From contig CAYPOT010000001.1 of assembly GCA_964412455.1 (NCBI GenBank), forward strand, positions 62,001-126,000: a stretch of DNA of 64,000 nt, given 5' to 3'. Below, one piece after another: positions 8,583-17,231 of this stretch; the stretch's first letter is position 1; every line of letters starts with the position of its first letter. The position numbers were made by a program, and so were the translations under genes. Under the pieces are notes generated by a model. The model had not been told where the DNA came from and did no database searches. It was given only the letters and a program-made list of their open reading frames with translations. The DNA comes from JAAXXJ01 sp964412455. Its GTDB lineage: Bacteria > Nitrospirota > UBA9217.

Positions 8583-9748
8583 GCCTGTTTGTTCTTCGTC
8601 CAGTGGATGCCTTTCGTATGCAATATCTTCTCGCTTTCTCCCGGCGGGGTCAGTCCGGCGAGTTCCATGTCAGCATCCACCATGATCTTGACCAGCTCTT
8701 TGAAGACGATACGGGGTTCCCATCCGAGGATCTTTTTTGCCTTCGAGGCATCCGCGAGAAGAAAATCTACCTCGGTCGGCCGGAAATAGCGGGGATCGAT
8801 CTCGATCAGGACCGAACCAACCTTGGGGAGCACGCTGGCGGCAGCAGGCTGCAATGAGTTTTTCGCGCTTGCTTCGTACTGGTTACTGTTTACCGACTTG
8901 ACGGTCCCTTTTTCCTCCGTCCCCTTTCCTTTCCATTCGATCTCGATGCCGGCATAATGGAATGCTGACTCGACGAACTCTCTGACCGTGTGGCTCTCAC
9001 CGGTGCCGATCACGAAATCCTCGGGTTTGTCCTGCTGGAGCATGCGCCACTGGCATTCGACGAATTCCGGCGCAAAGCCCCAATCCCGTTTCGCATCAAG
9101 ATTGCCGAGGAATAGTTTGTCCTGCTTTCCGGCGAGGATCGCTGCCACGGCCCGGGTGATCTTCCGGGTAACGAAGGTCTCGCCGCGCCGGGGGGATTCG
9201 TGGTTGAACAGCATGCCATTGCAGGTGAACAGGTTATACCCTTCCCGGTAATTGACGGTGATCCAGTAGGAGTAGACCTTTGCGGCAGCGTAGGGACTCC
9301 GTGGATAGAAGACGGTCTGTTCATTCTGGGGAGGCGAAGCGGCCCCAAACATTTCGGATGATGACGCCTGATAGAACTTTGTCTTGATGCCGCTGCGGTG
9401 GATGCTTTCCAGGAGCCTCGTGGTGCCCAGAGCGACGATATCTCCCGTATATTCCGGCATATCGAAGCTTACGCGGACATGGCTTTGCGCCGCCAGGTTA
9501 TAGATCTCATCGGGTTTGATATTGTAGATGATGTTGGTCAGCGGGCCGGCATCGGAAAGATCGCCGTAGTGCAGGAACAGGTGTGCGCCTTTGGTATGAG
9601 GGTCTGCATAAATATGGTCTATTCTGCCGGTGTTAAAGGTGCTTGCGCGCCTGATAAGACCGTGGACCTCATATCCCTTCGATAAGAGCAGTTCCGCCAG
9701 ATAGGACCCGTCCTGTCCGGTAATGCCCGTTATAAGAGCACGCTTCAT
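8579..9748 (-). CDS. gmd: GDP-mannose 4,6-dehydratase
   Basis: 389 residues. The N-terminal motif GITGQDGSY binds NADP. Catalytic residues are visible as Ser130/Glu132 in SSSEMFG and Tyr153/Lys157 in YAAAK. The enzyme converts GDP-mannose to GDP-4-keto-6-deoxymannose for the adjacent GDP-fucose synthase. It is slightly longer than most homologues: between WKGKG and IDPRYFRPTEVD there is an extra Ser/Ala/Asn-rich stretch of about 25-30 residues (roughly 280-310). The reading frame stays open through it and the flanks are normal, so the enzyme is probably active. A 75-bp AT-rich gap upstream could hold a promoter for gmd-fcl. Confidence 0.95.
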   Translation of the reverse strand: MKRALITGITGQDGSYLAELLLSKGYEVHGLIRRASTFNTGRIDHIYADPHTKGAHLFLHYGDLSDAGPLTNIIYNIKPDEIYNLAAQSHVRVSFDMPEYTGDIVALGTTRLLESIHRSGIKTKFYQASSSEMFGAASPPQNEQTVFYPRSPYAAAKVYSYWITVNYREGYNLFTCNGMLFNHESPRRGETFVTRKITRAVAAILAGKQDKLFLGNLDAKRDWGFAPEFVECQWRMLQQDKPEDFVIGTGESHTVREFVESAFHYAGIEIEWKGKGTEEKGTVKSVNSNQYEASAKNSLQPAAASVLPKVGSVLIEIDPRYFRPTEVDFLLADASKAKKILGWEPRIVFKELVKIMVDADMELAGLTPPGESEKILHTKGIHWTKNKQA

Positions 9749-9823
9749 TGATGGAAAAACCTCCTTTTGTTCTGATAAATCAAGAAGTTCAATATAAATT
9801 ATATTATGCTTGCTGTCAAGAAG

Positions 9824-11089
9824 TTATCCGTTTCCTGCCGGCTGAACACTCCCTGTACGGATGCACATACCCATGACGAACGCAAAACTGGAGCGGATGA
9901 TAAAGATATTGAATAGGGAATCTGTCATTCCGGCGACCAGATAATGGACGGCCACCGCTGTCGAAAGGAAGAACAGTTGTTTTTGTACCGGAGGGACCTC
10001 TTTGAAGGGAAGCGTTAATGCAAAGATCCGGTAAAAAATGAACAGCAGCGCACCCAAGCCGAGAAAGCCGTTCGTGGCAAGAGAGAAGAGATACATGTTA
10101 TGAGGCTGGTTAAAATCCAGGATCCGCTCGGGAACGGTCCCCGCAGCCGCGTACTCCCGTATCGTGGACATATAATCGCCGGTCCCCACGCCGAACAGGG
10201 GGTTCGACAGGAACATGCCCGCCGCCGCCTTCCACATGACGAACCGGTCGCCGAGCGACGTGGCGGTTTCTCCCGTGTCGTACCGGGAAATATCGGAGAA
10301 ACCGGCATTGATGCGGTCATGCACAAGGGGGATGAAATAGTACGCCAGAAGGCAACCGGAGACCACCATGGCCAGGGTAAGGACGAATACCCGTTTTTTT
10401 CCCGACAGGAGATAGGTCAGGACGATGCCGGTGACGATCATGCCGAGCCATGCTGTTCGTGAGATGGACAGAAGAATGGAAAAGACCGCCAGCGCGATAA
10501 AGACGATCAACAGCGCCCTTTTCCGGGCGTCCCGGGGGGCTGCGCCGAACAGGAGGAATGAAACCGCGGCATAGACCCCGACGGCATTCAGGTTCGCGAA
10601 CCAGATATGGTGGACATGCAACGGGTAGACCGGAAGCGTGAACTTCCTGTCGCCGATAAGGCCCAGATAGGTCATGAGAGCGATCGTGTCGAGGACAAAG
10701 ATACCGGCGATGAAGATCAGGATGAGCTTGTCCGTAAATTTTGTCCGTTCATCAGCGTTGGGGACAGCGTCGATAACGACCGATGTCATGAAATAGACAA
10801 GGAACACGCCGGCAACCTTGTTCGCGATGCCGAGCCCGTCCGCGAGTTTCTCCGTGTAGATGATGCCGATGACCGTGACGGCAAGATAGGCAAGCAGCGG
10901 AATGATGAGGGGCTGGTTGATGTTCGCCAGCAGGTATCTTCTGTATTCCCGATACCTCGCGATAAGGACCAGCGAGGCCAGATAGGTCAGCGTCAGCACG
11001 ACGTTCGCCGCGGACTTGGACAACGCCAGGCTCACGCTGAAGAGTGCCAGGAAAACGATCAATATTCTGTGATGCGCTGTTGTCGTCAT
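9824..11089 (-). CDS. Second O-antigen ligase/polymerase family membrane protein (WaaL/Wzy-like)
   Basis: 421 residues, hydrophobic throughout with many predicted membrane helices. It shares the Wzy_C layout of the protein at 6.3 kb: SISRTAWLGM, then GVGTGDYM, then QPHNMYLFSLATNG. It differs enough from that protein that recent duplication is unlikely. In the periplasm it would ligate finished glycan to lipid A-core or polymerise repeats. Its place next to core-type glycosyltransferases makes ligase (WaaL) somewhat more likely, but this is inference. It is separated from the GT4 gene upstream by 56 bp. Confidence 0.82.
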   Translation of the reverse strand: MTTTAHHRILIVFLALFSVSLALSKSAANVVLTLTYLASLVLIARYREYRRYLLANINQPLIIPLLAYLAVTVIGIIYTEKLADGLGIANKVAGVFLVYFMTSVVIDAVPNADERTKFTDKLILIFIAGIFVLDTIALMTYLGLIGDRKFTLPVYPLHVHHIWFANLNAVGVYAAVSFLLFGAAPRDARKRALLIVFIALAVFSILLSISRTAWLGMIVTGIVLTYLLSGKKRVFVLTLAMVVSGCLLAYYFIPLVHDRINAGFSDISRYDTGETATSLGDRFVMWKAAAGMFLSNPLFGVGTGDYMSTIREYAAAGTVPERILDFNQPHNMYLFSLATNGFLGLGALLFIFYRIFALTLPFKEVPPVQKQLFFLSTAVAVHYLVAGMTDSLFNIFIIRSSFAFVMGMCIRTGSVQPAGNG

Positions 11090-11145
11090 AGGCTGTAGTA
11101 CGTTTTTCTCATATCCCTGAATATACGCATGGACCTTCTCTTGTC

Positions 11146-12237
11146 CTATGCGTTTTCCAGCTCCTCAAAAAAGCGGTAATAATCATCTATCATTCTCTGC
11201 CTGCTGAACCGGTCCGCTACCCATTTCGGGCCTGCAGCTGCCATCTGGGTCCTGAGTGGTCGGTTCTTTAGCAAGTTAATGACCGCGGCGGCCATTTCCT
11301 CCGGCCCGCCGTCCACCAGAATGCCGGCAGGGCAGCCTTCGAGTGAGTCCCGGATGCCTCCTTCGTTGACAGAGATCACCGGCGCCCCCATGGCAAGCGC
11401 TTCCAGGACCCAGATGCCGAAACCTTCGTTCCGATGCGTGCTGACCGCGAGATCGATATCGGCATAGAAGGAAAGCATGTCCTCCTTCGATAATCTTCCG
11501 GTCCAGATGATCGCATCACTCAGGCCAAGCTCGGCAGTGCGCTGGTTGAACGTATCCAGGTGATCTGATCCGGATTGCGCGGCGACAAGCGCGAAACGCG
11601 CGCCCGGCAGTTCGCGCCTGATGAGCACCAGGGCGTCGAGAAATTCGATCTGGTTCTTCCAGGTGTCCCCCACGGTGCCGATGACCGGTATTTCGGGCGC
11701 AAGCCTGAAGCGGCCTCTCAGGCCGCCGGGTTTGACCATTTCCGGATTGAACTTTTTGAGATCGATCCCGTAATAAATGATGCTGAGACGGGAAGCTATA
11801 CCGGGAAAATACGTGACGATCTTTTCCCGTATATATCTCGATATCGTGACGATCCTGGTCATGCGGGAAAGGAGAAAACGCGATCTGATGAACTCGGGAA
11901 CTTGCGGCGTATACATCAGCTTGGGCTTTCTTCCGGACAGCAACGCGCCGAGCCAGGCCTGCACGATATCATGACCTCGCTGGATATCGACGATCCGGTA
12001 TCCGCCCTTCCTGATGATCCTGGCGGTCTTGAAGATGGCGCTCAGGCCATTCAGACCGTTTCTTTCCAAGGGATAGAGCTGAATTCCCGTGTTCTTAAAG
12101 ATATCCACCAGCGGCGTATGGGGACGGCAGATAAGACCGACGGAAACACCTTTTGCTGCAAGCCCCGGAAGCAGGTCCCGCAGGAATTCCTCGCCGCCGC
12201 CCCGTTTCCGGAAATTATTTACGAACAGGATCTTCAT
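11146..12237 (-). CDS. Family 4 glycosyltransferase
   Basis: About 363 residues with two Rossmann-like (GT-B) domains. The acceptor-side loop FVNNFRKRGGGEEFL follows the first strand. The donor-binding region HRNEGFGIWVLEALAMGAPV contains the Glu-x7-Glu pattern of GT4 enzymes. It resembles LPS core or O-antigen mannosyl/glucosyltransferases; the actual sugar is unknown. The MKILFVNN start at 12237 was preferred over an ATG four codons upstream because GT4 proteins typically begin at that strand, but neither has a clear ribosome site. It lies 28-40 bp downstream of the next GT2 gene, in the same direction. Confidence 0.84.
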   Translation of the reverse strand: MKILFVNNFRKRGGGEEFLRDLLPGLAAKGVSVGLICRPHTPLVDIFKNTGIQLYPLERNGLNGLSAIFKTARIIRKGGYRIVDIQRGHDIVQAWLGALLSGRKPKLMYTPQVPEFIRSRFLLSRMTRIVTISRYIREKIVTYFPGIASRLSIIYYGIDLKKFNPEMVKPGGLRGRFRLAPEIPVIGTVGDTWKNQIEFLDALVLIRRELPGARFALVAAQSGSDHLDTFNQRTAELGLSDAIIWTGRLSKEDMLSFYADIDLAVSTHRNEGFGIWVLEALAMGAPVISVNEGGIRDSLEGCPAGILVDGGPEEMAAAVINLLKNRPLRTQMAAAGPKWVADRFSRQRMIDDYYRFFEELENA

Positions 12238-12277
12238 AGATTGTCGCATTGTGCGGACGTTGACCCCGGATCATGTG

Positions 12278-13111
12278 TTACGGTCTTTTCGCGATCCCAT
12301 TCTTGCAGTACGCTTCCTTGTTGTCGATCCTTTGCTGTTTGATCATGGCATTATGTTTGAACTGTTCAGTTCCCATATGCCATGTTCCCGGATGAGCCAG
12401 GTGATAGACGTTCGCCAGGTTCCTGACCGATCTGATATAACCTCCCGAATTAATGACCCGAATGCCGAGATCGGCATCCTCATCGCCGAATCCCTGATAA
12501 TCCTCATCGAAACCATTGATGTCCAGGAACAGCTTTTTGGGCAGGCTGCAGTTGCAGCCGATGACCGAGGTTGCGGGTTTTATTCGGTCCTTTCTGAGCA
12601 ATCGTCTCAACAGGGGATTGCGGATCACGAAAGCCTCCTGAAAGTGGTGGGACCTGCGGGCCAGGAAATCCACCAGCAGTTCAAAGGTTAGCGTATTTAC
12701 GACCGTGCCGTTCTTCAGCAGTTTTTCTGTCAGCTGTTTTCCCAGCTGTACGCGTTGCCCCGCAAGAATGGCGTGCGGATCGCTCCGTTTCAGATGCTCC
12801 TCCAGGCAGTGCTGGTGCACGATGCAGTCACCATCGGTAAAGAACAGGTAATCGCCGCTCGATCGCCGAACTGCTTCATTGACGACGATCTGCTTTCTGA
12901 TGCCTTTACGTTCCTGCCGTACATGCAGTATCGGAAAGACCTCTTTGAGCGACACCTGCATTTCCCGGATGGTATCGACCGTTTCAGATGTGCTCCCGTC
13001 GTCCGCGACCAGGACCTCGTCCGGCCGGACGCTCGAAGCGGCCAGGCTCAATAAGCAGAGCCTGAGATAGCGGGGCCGGTTATAGGTTGCAACAATAACG
13101 GATGTCTTCAT
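12278..13111 (-). CDS. Family 2 glycosyltransferase
   Basis: 277 residues with a GT-A fold: SVIVATYNRPRYLRL at the N-terminus, VADDGSTSET for nucleotide binding, and FFTDGDCIVH as the acidic metal site. A second motif, FDEDYQGFGDEDADLG, resembles the galactosyltransferase-like C-terminal segment (Glyco_transf_7C type) found in chondroitin-polymerase-like enzymes and many GT2 proteins. It likely adds one sugar to LPS core or O-unit in the cytoplasm. Ten to fifteen residues at the C-terminus are basic. It sits between a GT4 and a WaaE-like gene in the same direction. Confidence 0.84.
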   Translation of the reverse strand: MKTSVIVATYNRPRYLRLCLLSLAASSVRPDEVLVADDGSTSETVDTIREMQVSLKEVFPILHVRQERKGIRKQIVVNEAVRRSSGDYLFFTDGDCIVHQHCLEEHLKRSDPHAILAGQRVQLGKQLTEKLLKNGTVVNTLTFELLVDFLARRSHHFQEAFVIRNPLLRRLLRKDRIKPATSVIGCNCSLPKKLFLDINGFDEDYQGFGDEDADLGIRVINSGGYIRSVRNLANVYHLAHPGTWHMGTEQFKHNAMIKQQRIDNKEAYCKNGIAKRP

Positions 13112-13174
13112 AAAATGATCACCTTCTGCGAAATAGATGTCAGCATCACCTGAACAGGATGTTCAACAACATAC

Positions 13175-13957
13175 TCAGGACTTTTTGTACTGCGAGTTCT
13201 GAACTCGTGTATACTCCCACGCCTTTGCGTATTTGGCAAAGACATAATACGCATGAAACAAGTTTATCATCAAGCCGTGCTTGCCGTCCAGGAAACCGAG
13301 CCGGATAACATACTTGAACAGGAAGGTGAAAAGCGGCCTGAAGACGATGTTGAGCCAGGTCGTCCTGCGGGCAGGAATGCCTTTTTCCGCCATCACCTCA
13401 ACGGCCAGGCTCGAATACTTGTTGATGGAGGCGAGATACGATGCCAGGTCGGGATATGCGTAGTGCAGTATGGCATGCCGTGTTGTCCCGACCGTTCCGT
13501 TCACCTTGACCGCCTCATGAACGGCGCGTTCCTCGAACCGGCCTTTGCCTTTTTGGAAGAGCCTCAGGTTATGATCCGGATACCAGCCGCCGTGCTTGAT
13601 CCACTTTCCGAGAAAAAAGGTTTTCCGCGGGACACGGTAGCCGTCGTTGGGATCAGGGGATGTCATGATCGTTCGTATCTCGGCGGCAAGTTCCTTTTCG
13701 ACCGGTTCATCGGCATCGAGGCTCAGGACCCAGTCGCCCGTTGCCTTGTCGATGGCCGCGTTCTTCTGTTTCCCGAAACCGAGCCAGTCCTGGTGGAAGA
13801 CCCGGTCGGTGAACTCACGACAGATGCCTACGGTCCTGTCCGTACTGCCTGAATCGAGCAGAATGATCTCATCGGCCCACTGCACGCTTTCCAGCGTGCG
13901 CCGAATGTTGGCCTCTTCGTTCTGCGTGATGATCGTTACCGAAAGTTTCGCGGTCAT
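13175..13957 (-). CDS. LPS core beta-glucosyltransferase-like GT2 (WaaE/KdtX family)
   Basis: 260 residues. The motifs TIITQNEEANIRRTLESV, LLDSGSTDRT and LSLDADEPVEKEL are characteristic of the WaaE/KdtX branch of family 2. Known members add glucose to heptose I of the LPS inner core. The C-terminal half has a hydrophobic segment followed by FLDGKHGLMINLFHAYYVF, typical for that branch and thought to contact the membrane. Its start overlaps the end of waaF by 4 bp, which supports a shared core-assembly role. The exact sugar is inferred from family membership only. Confidence 0.85.
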   Translation of the reverse strand: MTAKLSVTIITQNEEANIRRTLESVQWADEIILLDSGSTDRTVGICREFTDRVFHQDWLGFGKQKNAAIDKATGDWVLSLDADEPVEKELAAEIRTIMTSPDPNDGYRVPRKTFFLGKWIKHGGWYPDHNLRLFQKGKGRFEERAVHEAVKVNGTVGTTRHAILHYAYPDLASYLASINKYSSLAVEVMAEKGIPARRTTWLNIVFRPLFTFLFKYVIRLGFLDGKHGLMINLFHAYYVFAKYAKAWEYTRVQNSQYKKS

Positions 13958-15024
13958 ATTGTTCGTTCTGCTCCCCGGGAAGAGATCGACTTTACTTTGA
14001 CCAGAACGGCTGCCAGCGCATCTGCAACCGCGATCTGGTCCATGCAGGCATGGTCACTGCACTTATGCGGTTTGCAGGGGTGGCAGGCGAGCCGTTTCGA
14101 GACGACCGAATGGCCTTCGCCCCAGGGCCCCCACTTGCGTTCGTCCGTGGGGCCGAAAAGCGCGACCACGGGGACCCCCGCGGCGGCCGCCATATGCATG
14201 GGGCCCGAGTCCACGCCGAAGAAGAGGTTGCAGGCCCGGTACACCGCGATGTTCTCCCGAAGCGATGTAACACCGCAGAGATTCAGTCCATTGAAGCGTC
14301 CCTGCTTCTCGATCGATTCATAGAGCGGGGAGTCTCCCTTTGCACCGGTATAGACGAAGCGTGCCTGATACTGGTCGCGGAGCGTTCGCATGACCTCGGC
14401 GAACCGATCCAGAGGCCACTGCTTTGCGGGAAGGCTCGCTGCCGCGTGAATGATCACTTTGAGGTCCCCTGCTTTCCAGCCCGCTTCAGCGAAGAGTGTG
14501 TTGACCTTCCGGTCCTGTTCCGGCGACGTCCACAGTTCAAGATGGGTCGATCCCACCGGCGCGTCGACCACCCGCAGGCAGTCCAGAAAGTTCTCGACCT
14601 CGTGCTGGTCATGGCGGTAGTTAACCGGGTCCGTAAGGAACATTCGCCTTCCTTCCGTAGCAAATCCGATCCGTCGCGGGATTCCCGCGGCCCATACCAG
14701 GAGCGCGCTCGAGAGCGATCGTTTGAGGACGAACACGGCGTCGTACCGTTCCCTCCGGATCATGTTCCAATAGTACAGGTTCCCGGCGAGTTTTCCCCGC
14801 TCCGTGCTTTTGCTGTACCGGTGGATCGTTCTCAGCTCAAAAGGGATCACCCGGTCCACATAGGGACAGCCTTCGATCACCTGGCCCGAGAAGGGTTCGA
14901 GCATCAGGTCGATCTGCGCCTGGGGATACGCTGCCCGAAGATTTCTGAGGAACGGGACGGTCAGGACCGTGTCTCCGATGAACCGGTAGCGCATAACGAG
15001 TATTTTTCCGGCTTTCAGTTTCAT
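13954..15024 (-). CDS. waaF: ADP-heptose:LPS heptosyltransferase (GT9)
   Basis: 356 residues. It belongs to GT9: the N-terminal RYRFIGDTVLTVPFLRNL is the conserved start of ADP-heptose transferases, and the donor-binding segment FFGVDSGPMHMAAAAGVP followed by LFGPTDERKWGPWG is in the C-terminal domain. It adds L-glycero-D-manno-heptose to Kdo-lipid A at the inner face of the inner membrane. Whether it is the first (WaaC) or second (WaaF) transferase is not certain; WaaF is the closer match by motif. The C-terminus has a Cys-rich stretch (CHPCKPHKCSDHAC) common in this subgroup. A 120-bp tandem repeat begins 17 bp before its start. Confidence 0.87.
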   Translation of the reverse strand: MKLKAGKILVMRYRFIGDTVLTVPFLRNLRAAYPQAQIDLMLEPFSGQVIEGCPYVDRVIPFELRTIHRYSKSTERGKLAGNLYYWNMIRRERYDAVFVLKRSLSSALLVWAAGIPRRIGFATEGRRMFLTDPVNYRHDQHEVENFLDCLRVVDAPVGSTHLELWTSPEQDRKVNTLFAEAGWKAGDLKVIIHAAASLPAKQWPLDRFAEVMRTLRDQYQARFVYTGAKGDSPLYESIEKQGRFNGLNLCGVTSLRENIAVYRACNLFFGVDSGPMHMAAAAGVPVVALFGPTDERKWGPWGEGHSVVSKRLACHPCKPHKCSDHACMDQIAVADALAAVLVKVKSISSRGAERTI

Positions 15025-15040
15025 GATAAATAAAGTTCAT

Positions 15041-15550
15041 CGGTAACGGATAGCGGTAACGAAGCCCGTATCGATCATCGTCCGGCGGCAACGTGTTAAA
15101 GACGAACGACGAGAGACGCAAACGAAACGGGCATCGTCACCGTGACCGAAGGACGAGTTTCGGTAACGGATTACGGTGACGAAGCCCGTATCGATCATCG
15201 TCCGGCGGCAACGTGTTAAATACGAACGACGAGAGACGCAAACGAAACGGGCATTGTCACCGTGACCGAAGGACGAGTTTCGGTAACGGATTACGGTAAC
15301 GAAGCCCGTATCGATCATCGTCCGGCGGCAACGTGTTAAATACGAACGACGAGNNNNNNNNNNNNNNNNNNNNNNNNNNNNNNNNNNNNNNNNNNNNNNN
15401 NNNNNNNNNNNNNNNNNNNNNNNNNNNNNNNNNNNNNNNNNNNNNNNNNNNNNACGAAGCCCGTATCGATCATCGTCCGGCGGCAACGTGTTAAATACGA
15501 ACGACGAGAGACGCAAACGAAACGGGCTTCGTCACCGTGACCGAAAGACG
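15041..15550. repeat. Tandem repeat array, 120-bp unit, with assembly gap
   Basis: This gene-free stretch between waaF and gmhB (15025-15596) is a direct tandem array. Units start at 15041, 15161 and 15281 with exactly 120-bp spacing and only a handful of differences between copies; another copy follows the Ns. Each unit contains an inverted repeat: CGGTGACGAAGCCCGT (or CGGTAAC...) pairs with ACGGGCATTGTCACCG about 70 bases later, and the pairing becomes perfect in the last copy (ACGGGCTTCGTCACCG). A small palindrome GTCACCGTGAC also sits in each unit. Because 120 is divisible by three, reading frames stay open across copies, but I see no protein-like composition. Confidence 0.9.
15354..15453. 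other. Assembly gap of 100 Ns inside the tandem repeat
   Basis: Exactly 100 N characters, the conventional placeholder for a gap of unknown size. The repeat phase does not match across it: the copy after the gap would start at 15436, which is 155 bp from the unit at 15281 rather than a multiple of 120. The real number of repeat units is therefore unknown. Confidence 0.97.
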
Positions 15551-15596
15551 ATTTTTTGTTACGATACGGGCCTCGCAACCGTAACCGCTTGGCCGA

Positions 15597-16172
15597 TCAC
15601 TTTTCGAGTTGTTTCAATATCCACGCCACCGCCTCGGCAAGGTCGTGTGCCGTGAGATCAGGGTCGCCTACATGGGCAGGCCTTTTGTTCCCGGGATCAT
15701 CGGGCGAGAAGCCCGTCCGCACGAGGATGGACCGCATACCTGCACGGTGGCCCAGTTCCACATCGCTCCACTTGTCGCCTATCATAAAGGATTGCTTGAG
15801 GTCGATCGCAAGTTCACCGGCTGCCCGGTCCAGCAGCCCTGTCTCCGGCTTCCGGCAGTCGCAGACGATCGTATACTTTTCCTTCCCTGCCGTAGGATGG
15901 TGCGGGCAGTAATAGATGCCGTCGAGCTGAGCGCCATCCTCCATCAGCATGCGCCTGAGGAGGCCGTGCGCGTCATCCACCAGGGACTCGGGGAAATAGC
16001 CCCGGGCAACGCCGGACTGATTGGTCACCAGCACCACCTTGTACCCGGCCTCGTTCAGTCGTTTGATCGCCGCGCCGGCGCCCTGGATAAGCTTGAGCAT
16101 ATCGAGGCTGGTGAGGTAGCCGACCTCCTCCGTTACCGTGCCGTCCCGGTCGAGAAATACCGCTCTGTTCAT
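15597..16172 (-). CDS. gmhB: D-glycero-beta-D-manno-heptose 1,7-bisphosphate 7-phosphatase
   Basis: 191 residues, HAD superfamily. The nucleophile motif FLDRDGTVTEE is at the N-terminus, the second motif is VTNQSGVARG, and MIGDKWSDVELG carries the metal-binding aspartates. The zinc-knuckle residues typical of GmhB are present in CPHHP and CDCRKP. It removes the 7-phosphate during ADP-heptose synthesis, which supplies the heptosyltransferase next door. The start overlaps lpxK by 4 bp. The close relative HisB-N has a similar core, but the LPS context and zinc motif favour GmhB. Confidence 0.93.
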   Translation of the reverse strand: MNRAVFLDRDGTVTEEVGYLTSLDMLKLIQGAGAAIKRLNEAGYKVVLVTNQSGVARGYFPESLVDDAHGLLRRMLMEDGAQLDGIYYCPHHPTAGKEKYTIVCDCRKPETGLLDRAAGELAIDLKQSFMIGDKWSDVELGHRAGMRSILVRTGFSPDDPGNKRPAHVGDPDLTAHDLAEAVAWILKQLEK

Positions 16173-17212
16173 CGTGCTTGTAATAGGGTCTCCTCCCAGG
16201 CACTATTCTCAATGACCTCCAGGTCGATCCTGACGGCCCAGACGCCTTCCGGCGACATGGCTTTGAGCCTCACGCCGTCCTTCTCGGTCGTTGCCAGCAG
16301 GGGTGAATTACGTTCACCTGACGTCCGAACGAGATCGGCGAGGTCCGTCCTTGTATAGGCATAGTGGTCTGGATAGACGGCAGTTCCCGTTATGATGGCC
16401 CCCAGGGTCCCGAGCAGAGAAAAAAAGGATTCGGGCCTGGCGATGCCGGCAAAGCCGAAGACCGGTTTCCCGCGCAAGAAATCAAGCGGCTGTGTTTCGC
16501 CCGTTGCCACGTCCATGAGGTCCCGCGGCGAATACCGCGCGGTGAATACCCTCGCATCTGTGTACCGCCTTATGGTCTCCCGGAGCTGGACGAGGTTCCC
16601 GGCCCTGTCCGCTCTCGTGATCAGCACGACGTCCGCCCGCCTGAGAGCGGTCAGCGGCTCCCGAAGGATCCCTGCCGGGAACAGCCTGCCTGAACCGAAG
16701 GGATCGACCGCGTCGATCAGTACGATGTTCAGGTCTCGTTTCAGCCGGATATGCTGGAATCCGTCGTCGAGAATGGCGATATCGGGATGAAAACGCCCGA
16801 TCGCGACCGTGCCGGAACGGTGCCGGTCGGCGCCGACCACGACGGGTACCCGCGGGTGTCTGCGCGCGATCATCACCGGCTCATCGCCTCCCGAGGCCGG
16901 GTCAAGGACCTTTGAATCGCCGTCAGACACGACCAGGACCGCGGACCGATCGGACCTGCCATAGCCTCTGCTCAGTACGACCGGCTTCCTGCCCTGTTTG
17001 AGAAGTATTCCTGCAACGTTTACGGTCGCCGGTGTCTTTCCGGTCCCCCCCAGGGTGATATTTCCGATCGAGATGACCGGCAAGGGGAGGTCTCTCGTTC
17101 CCAGCAGACCCCAGCCGTACGCGCGGGCGCGAAGACGTACGGCGAGTCCATAGATCAGGGAAAGAAAAAAGAGAAGAGCCCCTAGGATGCGTGAGCTCTT
17201 TCTTCCGTACAT
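16169..17212 (-). CDS. lpxK: Tetraacyldisaccharide 4'-kinase
   Basis: About 347 residues. An N-terminal hydrophobic helix (GALLFFLSLIYGLAV) anchors it to the inner membrane, followed by the P-loop GNITLGGTGKTP and, later, LDDGFQHIRLKRDLNIVL, which is conserved in LpxK. It phosphorylates the 4' position of the lipid A disaccharide precursor using ATP. I start it at the ATG at 17212, which has GAAG five bases upstream, rather than at an upstream TTG (17242) that would overlap waaA by 11 bp. It lies between waaA and gmhB in a tight operon. Confidence 0.94.
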   Translation of the reverse strand: MYGRKSSRILGALLFFLSLIYGLAVRLRARAYGWGLLGTRDLPLPVISIGNITLGGTGKTPATVNVAGILLKQGRKPVVLSRGYGRSDRSAVLVVSDGDSKVLDPASGGDEPVMIARRHPRVPVVVGADRHRSGTVAIGRFHPDIAILDDGFQHIRLKRDLNIVLIDAVDPFGSGRLFPAGILREPLTALRRADVVLITRADRAGNLVQLRETIRRYTDARVFTARYSPRDLMDVATGETQPLDFLRGKPVFGFAGIARPESFFSLLGTLGAIITGTAVYPDHYAYTRTDLADLVRTSGERNSPLLATTEKDGVRLKAMSPEGVWAVRIDLEVIENSAWEETLLQAR

Positions 17213-17231
17213 GATGTCTTCTATATGGCCT

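Noticed and set aside
15037..15516. Open frames through the 120-bp array encoding a 40-residue repeat protein
   Set aside because: The period is divisible by three, so any stop-free frame stays open; composition is Arg/Thr-rich and the frame crosses the Ns. Inverted repeats explain the sequence better.
15041..15550. CRISPR array
   Set aside because: Units are contiguous 120-bp direct copies without unique spacers, and there are no cas genes nearby.
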